Shown in pieces: positions 36,376 through 46,737 of a stretch of 64,000 nucleotides of DNA. This DNA comes from Latrodectus hesperus (lineage: Eukaryota; Arthropoda; Arachnida; Araneae; Theridiidae): NCBI GenBank assembly GCA_037975125.1, contig CM075860.1:42445282-42509281 (forward strand), in the 5' to 3' direction. A model generated the notes under the pieces. It worked only from the letters and a program-made list of their open reading frames with translations. It did not search any database and was not told where the DNA came from. The position numbers were made by a program, and so were the translations under genes. Position 1 is the stretch's first letter. Each line of letters begins with the position of its first letter.

Positions 36376-37274
36376 AAATATGCATAGTGGACTTAATGTA
36401 CAATTTTTTTGCTCAAAATTCATTTGATGAATCAGGACTTTTAATAAGCTTGTCATGTGAAACATGTCTTAACATACTATTACAGAAAAATAAATGGTCA
36501 AATTTGAGTATCGTAAAAAATTATAGAATTCTTCTTTTAGCATTTTACGCTCAATTTAAATTACTATAGTTTTAATCAAATAAAATCTTTGAATTTTATA
36601 TTTATATTGAATCAAAGTAAGATAGTAGCACATTCACAGAAAGTTTTCTTTAAAAATATCGCTAAACAGTCTTCATTAAAATAATGGTTAAAAAAATCAG
36701 AATAGTTAAAGATGTTAACATCATTTATTAACGATTAAAGCCGTAACAGATTTAATATTAACCAGGGTGCACCACGTGGAGGCTTGCTGCATTACACCCC
36801 TGTTACATAAATATAAGGCCACTAATATTTTGTTGTCGATACCGTTTGAATTTTGTTATCAAGTACTGTTTCATTAACGCTCTATACATTTCAATTAATA
36901 TTTTGAAAGTTCTGATTGGAAATTTCAGCAAGATAGTGCATCATGTCATGTGTTAAAATCAACTAAAAATTAATTTCAGAAAGAAATAATCAAGGTCTTA
37001 AGAAATAATCAAGGTTAACATCATTTATTAACGATGTTAACATCAACTAGAAAGTTCTATGTGAAATTACGTCAGTGGAAAATTCCTTAACATTTCTTTT
37101 TATTATGAAAACATATCAAATTTGTCAGTAATCCACACCTTAAAGTGGTTTCTCATGATGATTTATAAAAATTCATCAGAAACTTGTAATTGTTATAATT
37201 TGACTTCAATCATTAAATATATTTACAATATTTCCCTTGTTTGATTTATAAAAAATTTCATTCTTAGAAAGCAG

Positions 37275-37425
37275 CATAATTGCTAGCATTCTTGTCTTCG
37301 GTTCAGCAGAATCTTAACTAGGCTTGGATGCTTGTAGTAGAACGGAATCAATTGTAAATTTTAAGTATTGGTCTAATTAGCCTTGTTTACAAACAATATA
37401 ACCCCAAGAAGCTACATGCAAACCA
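37275..37425 (+). mobile_element. tRNA-derived SINE, family A, diverged
   Basis: CTTCGGTTCAGCAGAATC, a weak B box, TTGGTCTAATTAGCC and AAACCAAC mark an old copy of family A. Confidence 0.55.
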
Positions 37426-37517
37426 ACAAGACTTAATATATATATTTAAGTTCAATTTTTAAAATTTTATTTACAAGTTTTTTTTGTGATGCTGATGGAG
37501 AGAGTTTTTACTTTGAT

Positions 37518-37741
37518 TTATTTATTTTATTACATTACATATATTCAGACTTGTATGCTTGATTCTTGAGATCCGCTTGTAAGTCTTCGTCGATAATAGG
37601 ACAAATAGCACAATGACAGATGTACAACCACAGAAGAGTAACGAAGAAAACACCCAGGGCCACGGCGGGAATCGAACCCACACTCCTACGCTCTCAAGCG
37701 ATTAGCGGTGATGCTTTAGACCACTCAGCCACGGAGCGCCC
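37518..37741 (-). mobile_element. tRNA-Ser-derived SINE (family F), minus strand
   Basis: On the minus strand the head reads GGGCGCTCCGTGGCTGAGTG, an anticodon loop CCGCTAATCGC and B box GGGTTCGATTCCCGCC. An extra arm between anticodon and B box and the GCT anticodon suggest origin from serine tRNA. The body TCGTCGATAATAGGACAAAT is almost identical at 59843. Confidence 0.82.
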
Positions 37742-37989
37742 TTTACTTTGACGGTTAAGATAAAGAAATCTAATGAAAGCGACCGTTAAATTTTGCTATT
37801 TTCTTTATTTATCTGTATTCATAGAGATTTTATTCTTCCGATTTCAATGATTAAACTATACAAATATTTCTAAATGTCAATACAAACTCACGAGAAAATA
37901 TTTGTCATGAAACTGAGTTTAAGAACTATATCCTAAATTAAACTCAGTTGCACGACAACCACATTGTAGGCTAAGGCCTACAGTACGCA

Positions 37990-38487
37990 AATCCATTTTC
38001 ATGAACGAGGAAGGTGCCCAAGTCCTGGTCAGGTGGTCAGCCTAACTTGAAATCTTCAGTGTTTAGTTCTCAAACATGCTTGTTGTTGTTACAAATCCCA
38101 CCCAGAATAGCTGACCTACACCAAATCCATGAGCCCTCTCAAATCCTGCAGATGGCCTCATCGCGGCGAAAGGGTGTTCCTGGGTGGAACGGGCGAAGTA
38201 CGTCGGTAGTGTATTCTCATGGGGGGTTGGGCCACCCAAGGCGTGAAGGGTGTTCTACTATGCCCAGCTAACATCTGCAGGTGAAGCGAGGAGTAAAGCC
38301 AGACTTGTACCACTGGGGCTCCAGATCTTGTATCAACAGAAGCTGTCCCCTTTACCATGAGCTTGTCAAACATGCTTATACTTAGTTATCGATAAACTGA
38401 AGGGATGAAAGGCAGAGTAGACCTTTTCCAGCCTTAGGATCAAAACTCCGACCTGGACTTAGCTGGCACGAAGCACTACCACTAAGC
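37990..38487 (-). mobile_element. Possible SINE with tRNA-like head, minus strand
   Basis: The right end (38411-38487) in reverse reads GATCAGTGGCTTAGTGGTAG ... GGAGTTTTGATCCTAAGGC, a tRNA-like A box and B box. The left part is GC-richer than the surroundings, with CTTGTTGTTGTTAC inside. No second copy is present here. Confidence 0.45.
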
Positions 38488-38877
38488 CACTGATCTTATT
38501 ATGATATACTAACAATTAAAACTTAATAAATATTTCTATTATTTGACTTAATTTAGTGTATCATCACTTTATTTACCAATATATAATCATCACTATGGAA
38601 ACTCAAGGTATTTGCGAATAAATATATTAAAATTACTCAAGTATGTTAAAAATATGTAATATGTGATGATTCTTTTTCCACTTAATAGTTACTTTAGGTT
38701 AGGACAGATTATTTCAAAAATTTTCTTTCCAGGTGCTTACTTATATACAAAACAAGCTGATAACTGCAAATGTTAGTCATGTCGAATCATATTAAGATCC
38801 GAAACCAACTTCTAAGCTACAACTCTTAAAGTAAAGATGATATTCAAACATCCAAATTATTTTAGCGATGAAACAGC

Positions 38878-39052
38878 TGATCTGGCGTACTAATGGTTAA
38901 TGCTCTGGCCTTCAATTCAATGAGTTGTGAGTTCCGTTCACATCTCAAGGTTGGTTGTTTATTGTGGCTTGATATCCATTTTAAGCTATAGGTTCCAGTT
39001 TAGTTAGCCCTCGTCAGCAAAAACGACCATTGGGTTACAAGCAAACCAAACT
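38878..39052 (+). mobile_element. tRNA-derived SINE, family A, diverged
   Basis: An altered head (CTGGCGTACTAATGGTTAATG) precedes the tail TTAGCCCTCGTCAGCAAAAA, ACGACCATTGGGTTACAAGC and AAACC. It is an old copy. Confidence 0.7.
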
Positions 39053-39980
39053 AGACCTAATGAAGGGACATTTGATATTAAAAAATATAAATGTGATTCA
39101 TTGAAAGGATCCATTCATGATGGTTTGCTACTGAGTCAGGTCAAACCACTGTCTTCCGAACGACGAGAAACATGCGTTTCTTCAAGATTAACATTGTTTC
39201 ATCAGCAGTTTAACAGATTATACTGATAATGTGAAAAATAGTAACAATTGATTAGCAATAAGATTCACCATTTTTATTTTCCTATAAGAAATAAAAATTA
39301 TATCAATTTAAAATCAATGTTTTCTATGGATTTTGACCAACTTGGAAGACAGTCAAAAAGTGAATCGTTAGCATTGAAGACTTCAGCCAGGTTTGTACTT
39401 CCAAATGATACTTTAGGTATGAATAGTAGAACACCTATGAACTGTTGAATCAAAGATCTGATCATTAATCGTTCGACTGCTAGTTCTGCTGTATTTCGGT
39501 GGAAAAAGGCATTAGTCGTATCTCCAAAAGATAGCTGATTTAATACCAAACGCAGCCAAAGATCTCTGGGTAGAGAGGATCTCCCCTAAAATAGAAATTG
39601 CCACATGTCCAATATTTCTTTGTTGATTGCTATAGAGAATAGTAGCCAGCCTGGGAGTTGGCCTAGTCATTTGATACAGATTCAGGTGACTACAGAACGG
39701 TTGGCTATGGTTTTAGCTTTGGTAATTAGAAATTGGAAGCCAGATATTCACCTGAATAATTAAACTGTCAAATTATCAATTTTTCAAATGAGCACAGAGC
39801 TCCAAAACAGCCTGGCTTAACTATAATTTCAATTTGTCAATATAATAACTCTGCCAGGAGTAATATTTTTAATGGTGTCTAAAACAAGAATTTGTACTTA
39901 AGTCTCAACATAACTCCCTTAACTTAATTTACTTGTTCAAAAACCTTTCTGAAGTGAACGAGTGATTTTTTTAATTTATT

Positions 39981-40961
39981 ATGGAGCAACAAAAGAGAAA
40001 AAGTACGCCCTCTTCAAAACAAATCAGAGCCTTTGCAAAAGATTTATATGAATATATCTGGACAAAGCATACATTTTGCAACTCCTATTTAGAAAAGAAA
40101 TTCGCAGAGCAGCTGAGTTTGAAACTTCAGCAGGTAGAAGAGTCAGAAGTAAGTCACTTCAATGAAGATATCGGCAAAGCAGTCCTCTGCAGCCAGTACT
40201 TACTCAGAGGTCTCTGCAACGATTACTTCAAACGTATGGAGAAGTACATGACACTGTCTAAAAACTGTTTCATCTACTGCGTTTATTTGACGCAGTTCAT
40301 GTGCCGCGATTTACGAAACGACGTATTTTTGACGCTGATAGACGCTTGTGCCATCGTTGCCGAAGCGTTTCTGTTCTGTGATTACAAAGGTGGTTTTGAC
40401 AGGGAGCTTTTTGAAGCTGAAAAGTTGTTAGTAGTACTGTTTGAACTGCAAATCGCGAAAACGTTCTTCAAGAAAGGTGGATGGCAGCAGCTGCAGAAGC
40501 AAGCTGTTGAACAATTCAGTTCTGTGCATTCATTCTTGACACCTTACATTGCAGAACTCAGAAATTCTTATGAATCTCTCCCTCACGACTGTGAAATAAC
40601 TAAATTCTTCAGAGAATCTCCCGTGATATATCCTGTTCATATATCAAAGCTATGTGGGAAATGCATCAGCGAAACAGACGAAGTTGCTTGCTGTAGTTTC
40701 AGCACTGATTATCCTGTTGAGAAATTTATCGAAGAGTACTGTCTGGAGGTAAAAAACACTGAGAAAGACGAATACAAATCCATCTTGGTAAAAAAAGAAA
40801 GTTGCAGTGAGTGTAAACCTTCCCTAACCAATAGTACATCTTATATTTTTCTTGGTAGTAACAGAGAAAACATAGCGTTTATTTCAAATAACATGGTGGA
40901 AGCACAGAAGAAAAGAAAACGTAAGCTTACGCAGCTTGAAAGAGTTAAATTGGAAGGATAA
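39981..40961 (+). CDS. Bcl-2-like family gene 4, intact, two CxxC pairs
   Basis: This is a 326-residue single exon. Blocks: IRAFAKDLYEYIWTKHTF (15-32), DIGKAVLCSQYLLRGLC (63-79), BH1-like DVFLTLIDACAIVAEAFLFC (114-133), BH2-like FFKKGGWQQLQK (162-173), HDC (202-204), SPVIYPV (213-219), CGKC (225-228), SYIFLG (287-292) and the nuclear-signal-like KKRKRK (310-315). A second CxxC, CSEC (275-278), is unique to this copy. There is no C-terminal membrane segment. The ATG at 39981 has G at +4 and A at -3 and aligns with the starts of the paralogs. Unlike its siblings it lacks an obvious TGGCAAC box; TATA-like sequences lie further upstream (39822 and 39841). The polyadenylation signal is at 41130. 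It is closest to the general family consensus and would be the best query for fold recognition. Confidence 0.86.
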   Translation: MEQQKRKSTPSSKQIRAFAKDLYEYIWTKHTFCNSYLEKKFAEQLSLKLQQVEESEVSHFNEDIGKAVLCSQYLLRGLCNDYFKRMEKYMTLSKNCFIYCVYLTQFMCRDLRNDVFLTLIDACAIVAEAFLFCDYKGGFDRELFEAEKLLVVLFELQIAKTFFKKGGWQQLQKQAVEQFSSVHSFLTPYIAELRNSYESLPHDCEITKFFRESPVIYPVHISKLCGKCISETDEVACCSFSTDYPVEKFIEEYCLEVKNTEKDEYKSILVKKESCSECKPSLTNSTSYIFLGSNRENIAFISNNMVEAQKKRKRKLTQLERVKLEG

Positions 40962-41129
40962 TTGAAAGAACACGCATATTGAACAGGTATATTTGTTTCA
41001 TTTTACTGTGTATGTCTGTATCTGTACAAGCTGTATATAGAAATTTATTTTTTAATGTTGACGCTGATTGTCTGCTTTTATGGTATTGATTTATATTGTA
41101 TTTGGTATTAAAACAAAATGTATACCTTC

Positions 41130-41135
41130 AATAAA
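41130..41135 (+). terminator. Polyadenylation signal of gene 4
   Basis: AATAAA lies about 170 bp after the stop codon of gene 4 (TTCAATAAATTC). Confidence 0.45.
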
Positions 41136-42480
41136 TTCTTATAGTTTTAACTGAACACTTTAAAAAAGTTTGGGTGTTGACTATTTCAATCATTAAGCTT
41201 TTGTATTTAATAGCAGGAACTTACAACAATAAAATATTCATAATATACATTTTGAAATTTTCAACGAATATTTCCAATAAGGAGTTTAAAAATACATGAA
41301 ATTTCATAAAAAAATAATGCTTTTTATATTTTATTTCCAAGTTTGTCTAACAGAGAACAATTTATAATAGCGAATTACTTGAAAACAGAACCATCAAATT
41401 TCAAAGGATTTGTAAATTGATATTTTTTAATATCAAATCATTATGTACACTGTCAAGTATAAAATGTCACATTCTAGGATACATGCGAAGTAAGTCTTTA
41501 GGTGAGACATTTTATATTTGACAGCGATATTTGTAGTATATTGAATAATTTTGTAAATTTTTGTCGGATGTTGTGAAATTTTAAGGAAGTATTCAGAATT
41601 ATTTAGAGAATTTTTATTGTAATAACTTAATGAAATAAATTACAACGCGAAGTAAAGTAATCGTCCATGAGAAAATTTATCAAAGCCTTTAATAGCAGTA
41701 TGAACTTAGATATTGTATTGTCGATATTTTAATTAGAGAAAAAAATACGGATTTTCATTTACGACAAAAATATACATGAGTTTCCAGTATTAGCTGTCAT
41801 TTAAAAAGTTATGAACTTTTGTTCTAGAAGAAATGATTTATAATCATGCGAGTTTTAATTTTAAGACATTTCAAAAAATTTGTTTATTAAATTTTTTTTG
41901 ATCAATACAAATCAATAAATCGTATTTTTATGCTAGATATAAAGAAATATTTAAAGTTATATATAAAAACGAATGAAATTTAAATTGGAATCAATTATCT
42001 GGGCTCTTTGGTTTTTGAAAGTTAATTCAAGAGAGCATTTAAAACTACCAGAGTTCAAAATATTATAAGCTCCTATATCTGGGGAAAACATTCAATTGAA
42101 TACAAATGACTAAGCACTTAACTACAATTTCACAGAAATCTTGGCTGAAGGCTAAAATGATAACATACTGGACTGCCTTAAAGTTATAGTGCTATTTGTT
42201 TTGACACATGAAACTAGATTTGATACTACATAAAGGACAGATAAACATTCGAAAACTATTGAAGTTTTTTTTAAGCATCCCAGAGGATGCTGGTATTGCA
42301 TTCATGTATTGCAAAGGAGAAAACTTCAAAAATTCTCAACTTCCTCGCAAATGCGGATGAAGAAAGTGGTGAATGTAAGAGAAGCATCCATCACTTATAT
42401 CCAACAGCAGCTGGGTACGAATTCAAGTTCTTCCATTCTGCAGCGAACAATCCTGTCACCTAGACACTGCGAGCCTATGC
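41136..42480. other. 3' flank of gene 4, no other gene
   Basis: AT-rich. CACTGTCAAGTATAAAATGT (41450) and TTTTATATTTGACAGCG (41509) are partly complementary and may form a loose hairpin. Confidence 0.45.
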
Positions 42481-42664
42481 GCCGAGCTGGCAGCCGAATG
42501 GTTAGCGCTCTTGCCTTCGGTTCAACAGTTCGTGGGTTCGAATCCCACCTTGGGCATTGTTGTTTGTAGTGGTTCGGAATCCACTTTAAACCGTAGGTCC
42601 CGGTCTAATTAGCCCTCGTGTGCAAAAAATGACCGTTGAGCGACAAACAAACCAAACCAAACCA
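42481..42664 (+). mobile_element. tRNA-derived SINE, family A
   Basis: It is almost identical to the copy at 12421 over head, body and tail, ending in ACAAACAAACCAAACCAAAC. The similarity suggests recent activity of the family. Confidence 0.92.
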
Positions 42665-43235
42665 ACTGTGAGCCTATGCTTTTGTTAAAAATTATAATTG
42701 AACTCTTATTTCAATATATTTGACTGCTTATTTTTTTCATCCAAAGTTACTAAACAGACATCTGCATAGAAGTATTGAGATAAGATATAGTCATAAAGCT
42801 GGAAGTCAACCAATATCTATTTTACAATACATCTTGATATCCAATATTACTAGAGAGACATTACACATTACAATATCCCCAAATGATAGTTTTTTTCACT
42901 CGATGGTTTTTGGCTAGGTTGAAATCAAATGGTGATTTCATTAACAGATATCTACTTTTTTACAACACAAGATAGTATCGTATTTTACTAGAGGGACACA
43001 TTGTATCTTACAGAATTCCTAAGTACAATATCTTTTTTTATCTGGGATGATTTGGTTAGGTTGAAATCAAATGATGAAGTCATCAGCAAGTATCTCTTAT
43101 TTCACAAAACGCCACGTATATTGTTAATCATCATCCTATATTGTTCATGGGATATTACTTCACACAAAACTATATCATTTATATTCAGAATCAGCTTAAT
43201 GATTTTTGGTTAAGTAAAGATTGGAATCTATACCT

Positions 43236-43417
43236 GCCGAGTTGGCAGCTGCAAAGTTAGTGCTCTGACCTTCAGTTCAACAATTCGTGGATTCGAATCC
43301 CACCTTAAGTATGGATGTTTATAGTCATTAGTGATACAGTTTCTAACTATATCGATAACTATTGAGTATAATTACATGAAACAAATGACCGTTGAGTGAA
43401 AAACAAACCAAATCAAT
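43236..43417 (+). mobile_element. tRNA-derived SINE, family A, diverged
   Basis: The head GCCGAGTTGGCAGC, the B box GGATTCGAATCCC and the tail AAATGACCGTTGAGTGAAAAAC are recognisable; the body is diverged. Confidence 0.8.
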
Positions 43418-43921
43418 AGAATCAGTGGCTTTTCTCATCAAGATACTTCGATTCCATACTGTTTGAACTTAGATGTAAATTGGTCGTGTATTTTAATATT
43501 CTTTCATTACTGTCGTGTAGTAATTTGAAGACTAATATGCCAATTTAAGTATAATTTAAATGTGCCAGTTGTATTTAAGTACGTCTTAAGATGTATGTCA
43601 AACACAGGAACAATTCTCTGTAGTAACTATTTTAAGACATGAATAAAAATATATTTAGCAAATTTTGAATCCTTGGTTTTCGAGATTGACCTTAATATAC
43701 TGCCATTAGCTATAGATATCCATTATATTTTATTAAATCGCAAATCTTAACAATAAGAATTTTACATTAGCATCTTTCTGAAATACACTGAATTATTTCA
43801 AAGATGTTTAAACTAACTGAGACATGTGTTTAAGTGTTTTAATATTTTCTCACAGTAAGTTACCATATAATACATACTACAAACATCAAAATATTTCCAT
43901 GCAATGTTTTACATTGTAAAA

Positions 43922-44065
43922 AGGCCGCCCTATCCTGGTTGCTTAGGGCATCATTCATACTATCGGAAGGTAGTGAGTTCGAATCCAGACCGATGCAAAG
44001 ATCCGTCGTATTCACTAATGGCGGCTGGGGCACGTTAAATAGGTTGTGATCTAGAGAGAGAGAAG
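43922..44065 (+). mobile_element. tRNA-derived SINE, family D-like head fragment
   Basis: CCTGGTTGCTTAGGGCATC, a B box (GAGTTCGAATCCAGACC) and AAGATCCGTCGTATTCACTA with TTAAATAGGTTGTGATC match the first half of family D. The 3' half is replaced by other sequence (44066-44330) that I do not recognise. Confidence 0.65.
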
Positions 44066-45690
44066 ACATAAAGCTCGTGGTAAAAAATAAGGGGGACAGC
44101 TTCTGTTTGCCTAAGTCTGGTGAACTCGAGGGTAGAAGGATGACTTAGCACCGTTGCCTGTTAGTTATCTGGGAAAAATGAAGTAGCCTTTATGCCTAAG
44201 GTGGCCCTACCAGAAGGGGAAATTCCCCTTTAGCACTTCACCCATTACTCTCAGGAACAACACCCTGCCACGATGGGGCTACTAACAGGACTTAAGGGGG
44301 CAAATTATCTTAAATCCTGACAAATTAATGGAGGACTAAAAGAGGTAGCCTTAAATCATATGCTCTATTTATGAATTTTTTTTGACTGATGCTGTTGAAT
44401 TTTATTCCATTAGGTTCTTTCTCGACTCCTCTTGTGGCCTTTTTCATGTTTTCTTTCACATCTATTTTCCTACGTAAATAAAAATACTCAAACCCCGCAT
44501 TATTCGTGACTATTGGTATTGGAGATTATTGTTTCATAATTGAAGATGCCTTAATTATTTTTTATTCTCAGTAAGCATGTGCATCATTGTGATGTTAGGA
44601 TGACTTCATATGCTATTCTGAGAGTCTGGAGGAGAAAGTTTCATTTAGAAACTTTGACCATTTCTCAGAGTTATGCTCTGAGTTGCCTGCTGTTGAGGAG
44701 AGTTATCTTAACCTCCTGAATAATGGTTCATTCAGTGTTATGTGGGTTGTCACAGACACCGTCGCAGCACTACCCAGTACTTGGATGCGTGACTGCATAT
44801 TGGTGAGACTATGGTTGGGACCTCCATTCATCACCTGCTCGTATAACTGTTTCGAACCCACTGCATACAATTACAATGGATCCACCCTCATATGGATATC
44901 CCTGAAAATGAGAAATTGGATGTCCTGATTAAAAAGTGTGCTGTTAGTCCTTGCTCAATTTCTCCCACCTGCAATAAGTTAGCCTTCTATTTGAAAAAGA
45001 GGCATCCGAGCTATCTGGAGCATTCTACCTGTTTATGATTAGTGCAATAGTGTTGGTATTAAGGGTTCTAGAGATGATTAAACAACATATTCCATGTTTG
45101 CTAGTGGAACAAGAGTCAAGTAATGGAGCCAACACCTGTTGGACTCTTTGGTAAATCACGCTACTCTAGTAAAGAGATGTAATGTATAACAAAGATCTTA
45201 AAGCGCAGATCTCTTAGCAAACAGCTGGAGAAGTATCAAAAGCACTACATCCGGGTCATGGAAATTTTCGCTTTTTCAACTAAGCTTGTTACAAAGCCTT
45301 CTTCGAAAATTGGCTGGGAAGCATAAAATTTCAGTTACCAAGTATAAGTTTGCTTTTTATATTTATGTCAGTATACAGTTTTTAATGTAGAGAACTAGAA
45401 ATGTATTTTAAAGCGTCATAAATGATATCTGGTGGCAAAATAGCTTGTAAATTGTGAAGGCAGTCATTAAAAGAATAGCTCGAGTTTCTTGGTCATCCTC
45501 ACCAACTTTCACAATTTCAAAATTTTATATTAGATTCTTCAAAGGCGTAAAGATCATATATCTTCTTAGTTTAATCATTTTAAAGAGTTAATTCACAACA
45601 GTGTAATGATTAAACTACGAGTATTACTCTACAGTTAAGGATTTCGCAAATTTCAGAGACGCTCTCAAAAATACTTAAGTAAAAAATTGT
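44066..45690. other. Unrecognised moderately GC-rich sequence
   Basis: 44066-44340 has AAGGTGGCCCTACCAG and AGGGGAAATTCCCCTTTAG (a short palindrome). 44550-45280 has an 81-codon frame (44683-44928) of less AT-rich sequence that could be an old transposon coding remnant, but no motif allows a family call. Confidence 0.35.
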
Positions 45691-45693
45691 ATC

Positions 45694-45730
45694 TGGCAAC
45701 ATCCGAGAATTAAAAATTGGTGCTTAAAAG
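45694..45730 (+). promoter_or_regulatory. Putative core promoter of gene 5 (TGGCAAC + TTAAAAG)
   Basis: TGGCAAC lies at 45694 and a weaker TATA-like CTTAAAAGA around 45723, 57 bp before the ATG at 45781. The arrangement matches genes 2, 3, 6 and 7. Confidence 0.4.
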
Positions 45731-45780
45731 AGACCACAAATCTGGTAGCCAATTACTGTCCTTTCTTTACCGCTTTCAAA

Positions 45781-46689
45781 ATGTCTCAGAAAAGTGCAAG
45801 AAACATTGAAGTGTTTGCAATAAACTTATACGATTACATTTGGACGAAACATAGTTTCACTTCTCAAAACTTGAGGAACTATTTAATTGCAAAACTGTGC
45901 CGTCAACTGGAAGGGAATGGGCAAATAAGATCCATTCATTTCAACGAGACGATTGGTAAAGCTGTTTTATGTAGCCAGTTATTGTTACGACAGTTTTGCT
46001 TCGATTTCTTTACCTGCATGGGGAAGAGTCTTATACAATCACGTTGCCTCTTCAATTTCTACGTCTACTTACTGCTCTACAAGTGGATCCGGTACAGAAG
46101 CAATGTTTTTACCAAGGTTCTGGATTGCTGTGCTATCATTGCCGAAGCACTGTTATTCCTTGAATCAAAAACTGAGATTTTAGAGGAAATAAGCCTCGCG
46201 CCAGAGCTTTTTACGGAATTCTTCAAGTGTAATTTGTCTGCAGAGTTCTTCGAGAAAGGTGGATGGGAACAACTGACCAGAAAAGCGGATGATTATATGT
46301 ATATATACTTGTGTTTGGAGGAGCTCGTGGATTCGGTTAACCCATCTTACGTAAACTTCGTTTACGACCAAGAACTAGTCGATGCTCTCAGGGACTCGTC
46401 TGTAGTTTTTCCTCTCAACTACGCCTTAATGAGAGAAGATGGCATCGAAATAGCTGAAAATGACGAGAGACTCCACATCACTTACGACAGAACTCTAGCT
46501 GAAATTTTCGAGCAGTCTTCCACCCCAGCTGCGAATACAGACTACCTTAATAAGAACTCAAATGATATCGTAGAATACCACGAAAAGGACTTTGTTTATG
46601 TGTTTATTGGAGGCACAGATGAAGACTTGATGGAACCTTGCAAATCGTCTTCTAGAAAGAAAAAAAAGCGCAAGACCAGAAATACTTGA
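45781..46689 (+). CDS. Bcl-2-like family gene 5, intact, CxxC pair lost
   Basis: This is a 302-residue single exon. Blocks: IEVFAINLYDYIWTKHSF (9-26), IGKAVLCSQLLLRQFC (58-73), BH1-like NVFTKVLDCCAIIAEALLF (108-126), and BH2-like EFFEKGGWEQL (155-165), the clearest BH2 match of the family. The SxVVFPL box follows, but the cysteines are gone: YDC is YDQ (195-197) and the CxxC position reads MRED (217-220). The strand VYVFIGG (272-278) and the basic tail SRKKKKRKTR (291-300) are kept. Loss of all three module cysteines together suggests they act as a unit, for example in binding a metal ion. No membrane anchor is seen. A polyadenylation signal lies only 43 bp after the stop (46732), with another at 47042. 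Confidence 0.86.
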   Translation: MSQKSARNIEVFAINLYDYIWTKHSFTSQNLRNYLIAKLCRQLEGNGQIRSIHFNETIGKAVLCSQLLLRQFCFDFFTCMGKSLIQSRCLFNFYVYLLLYKWIRYRSNVFTKVLDCCAIIAEALLFLESKTEILEEISLAPELFTEFFKCNLSAEFFEKGGWEQLTRKADDYMYIYLCLEELVDSVNPSYVNFVYDQELVDALRDSSVVFPLNYALMREDGIEIAENDERLHITYDRTLAEIFEQSSTPAANTDYLNKNSNDIVEYHEKDFVYVFIGGTDEDLMEPCKSSSRKKKKRKTRNT

Positions 46690-46731
46690 AAATGAAAGCA
46701 ACAGTGAAAAAAATTTCTTAATAGTGGGCAG

Positions 46732-46737
46732 AATAAA
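46732..46737 (+). terminator. Polyadenylation signal of gene 5
   Basis: AATAAA lies 43 bp past the stop codon, which is unusually close. A second AATAAA at 47042 would give a longer 3' UTR. Confidence 0.4.

Noticed and set aside
44683..44928. 81-codon frame in less AT-rich DNA
   Set aside because: Could be an old transposon remnant, but no motif allows a call.
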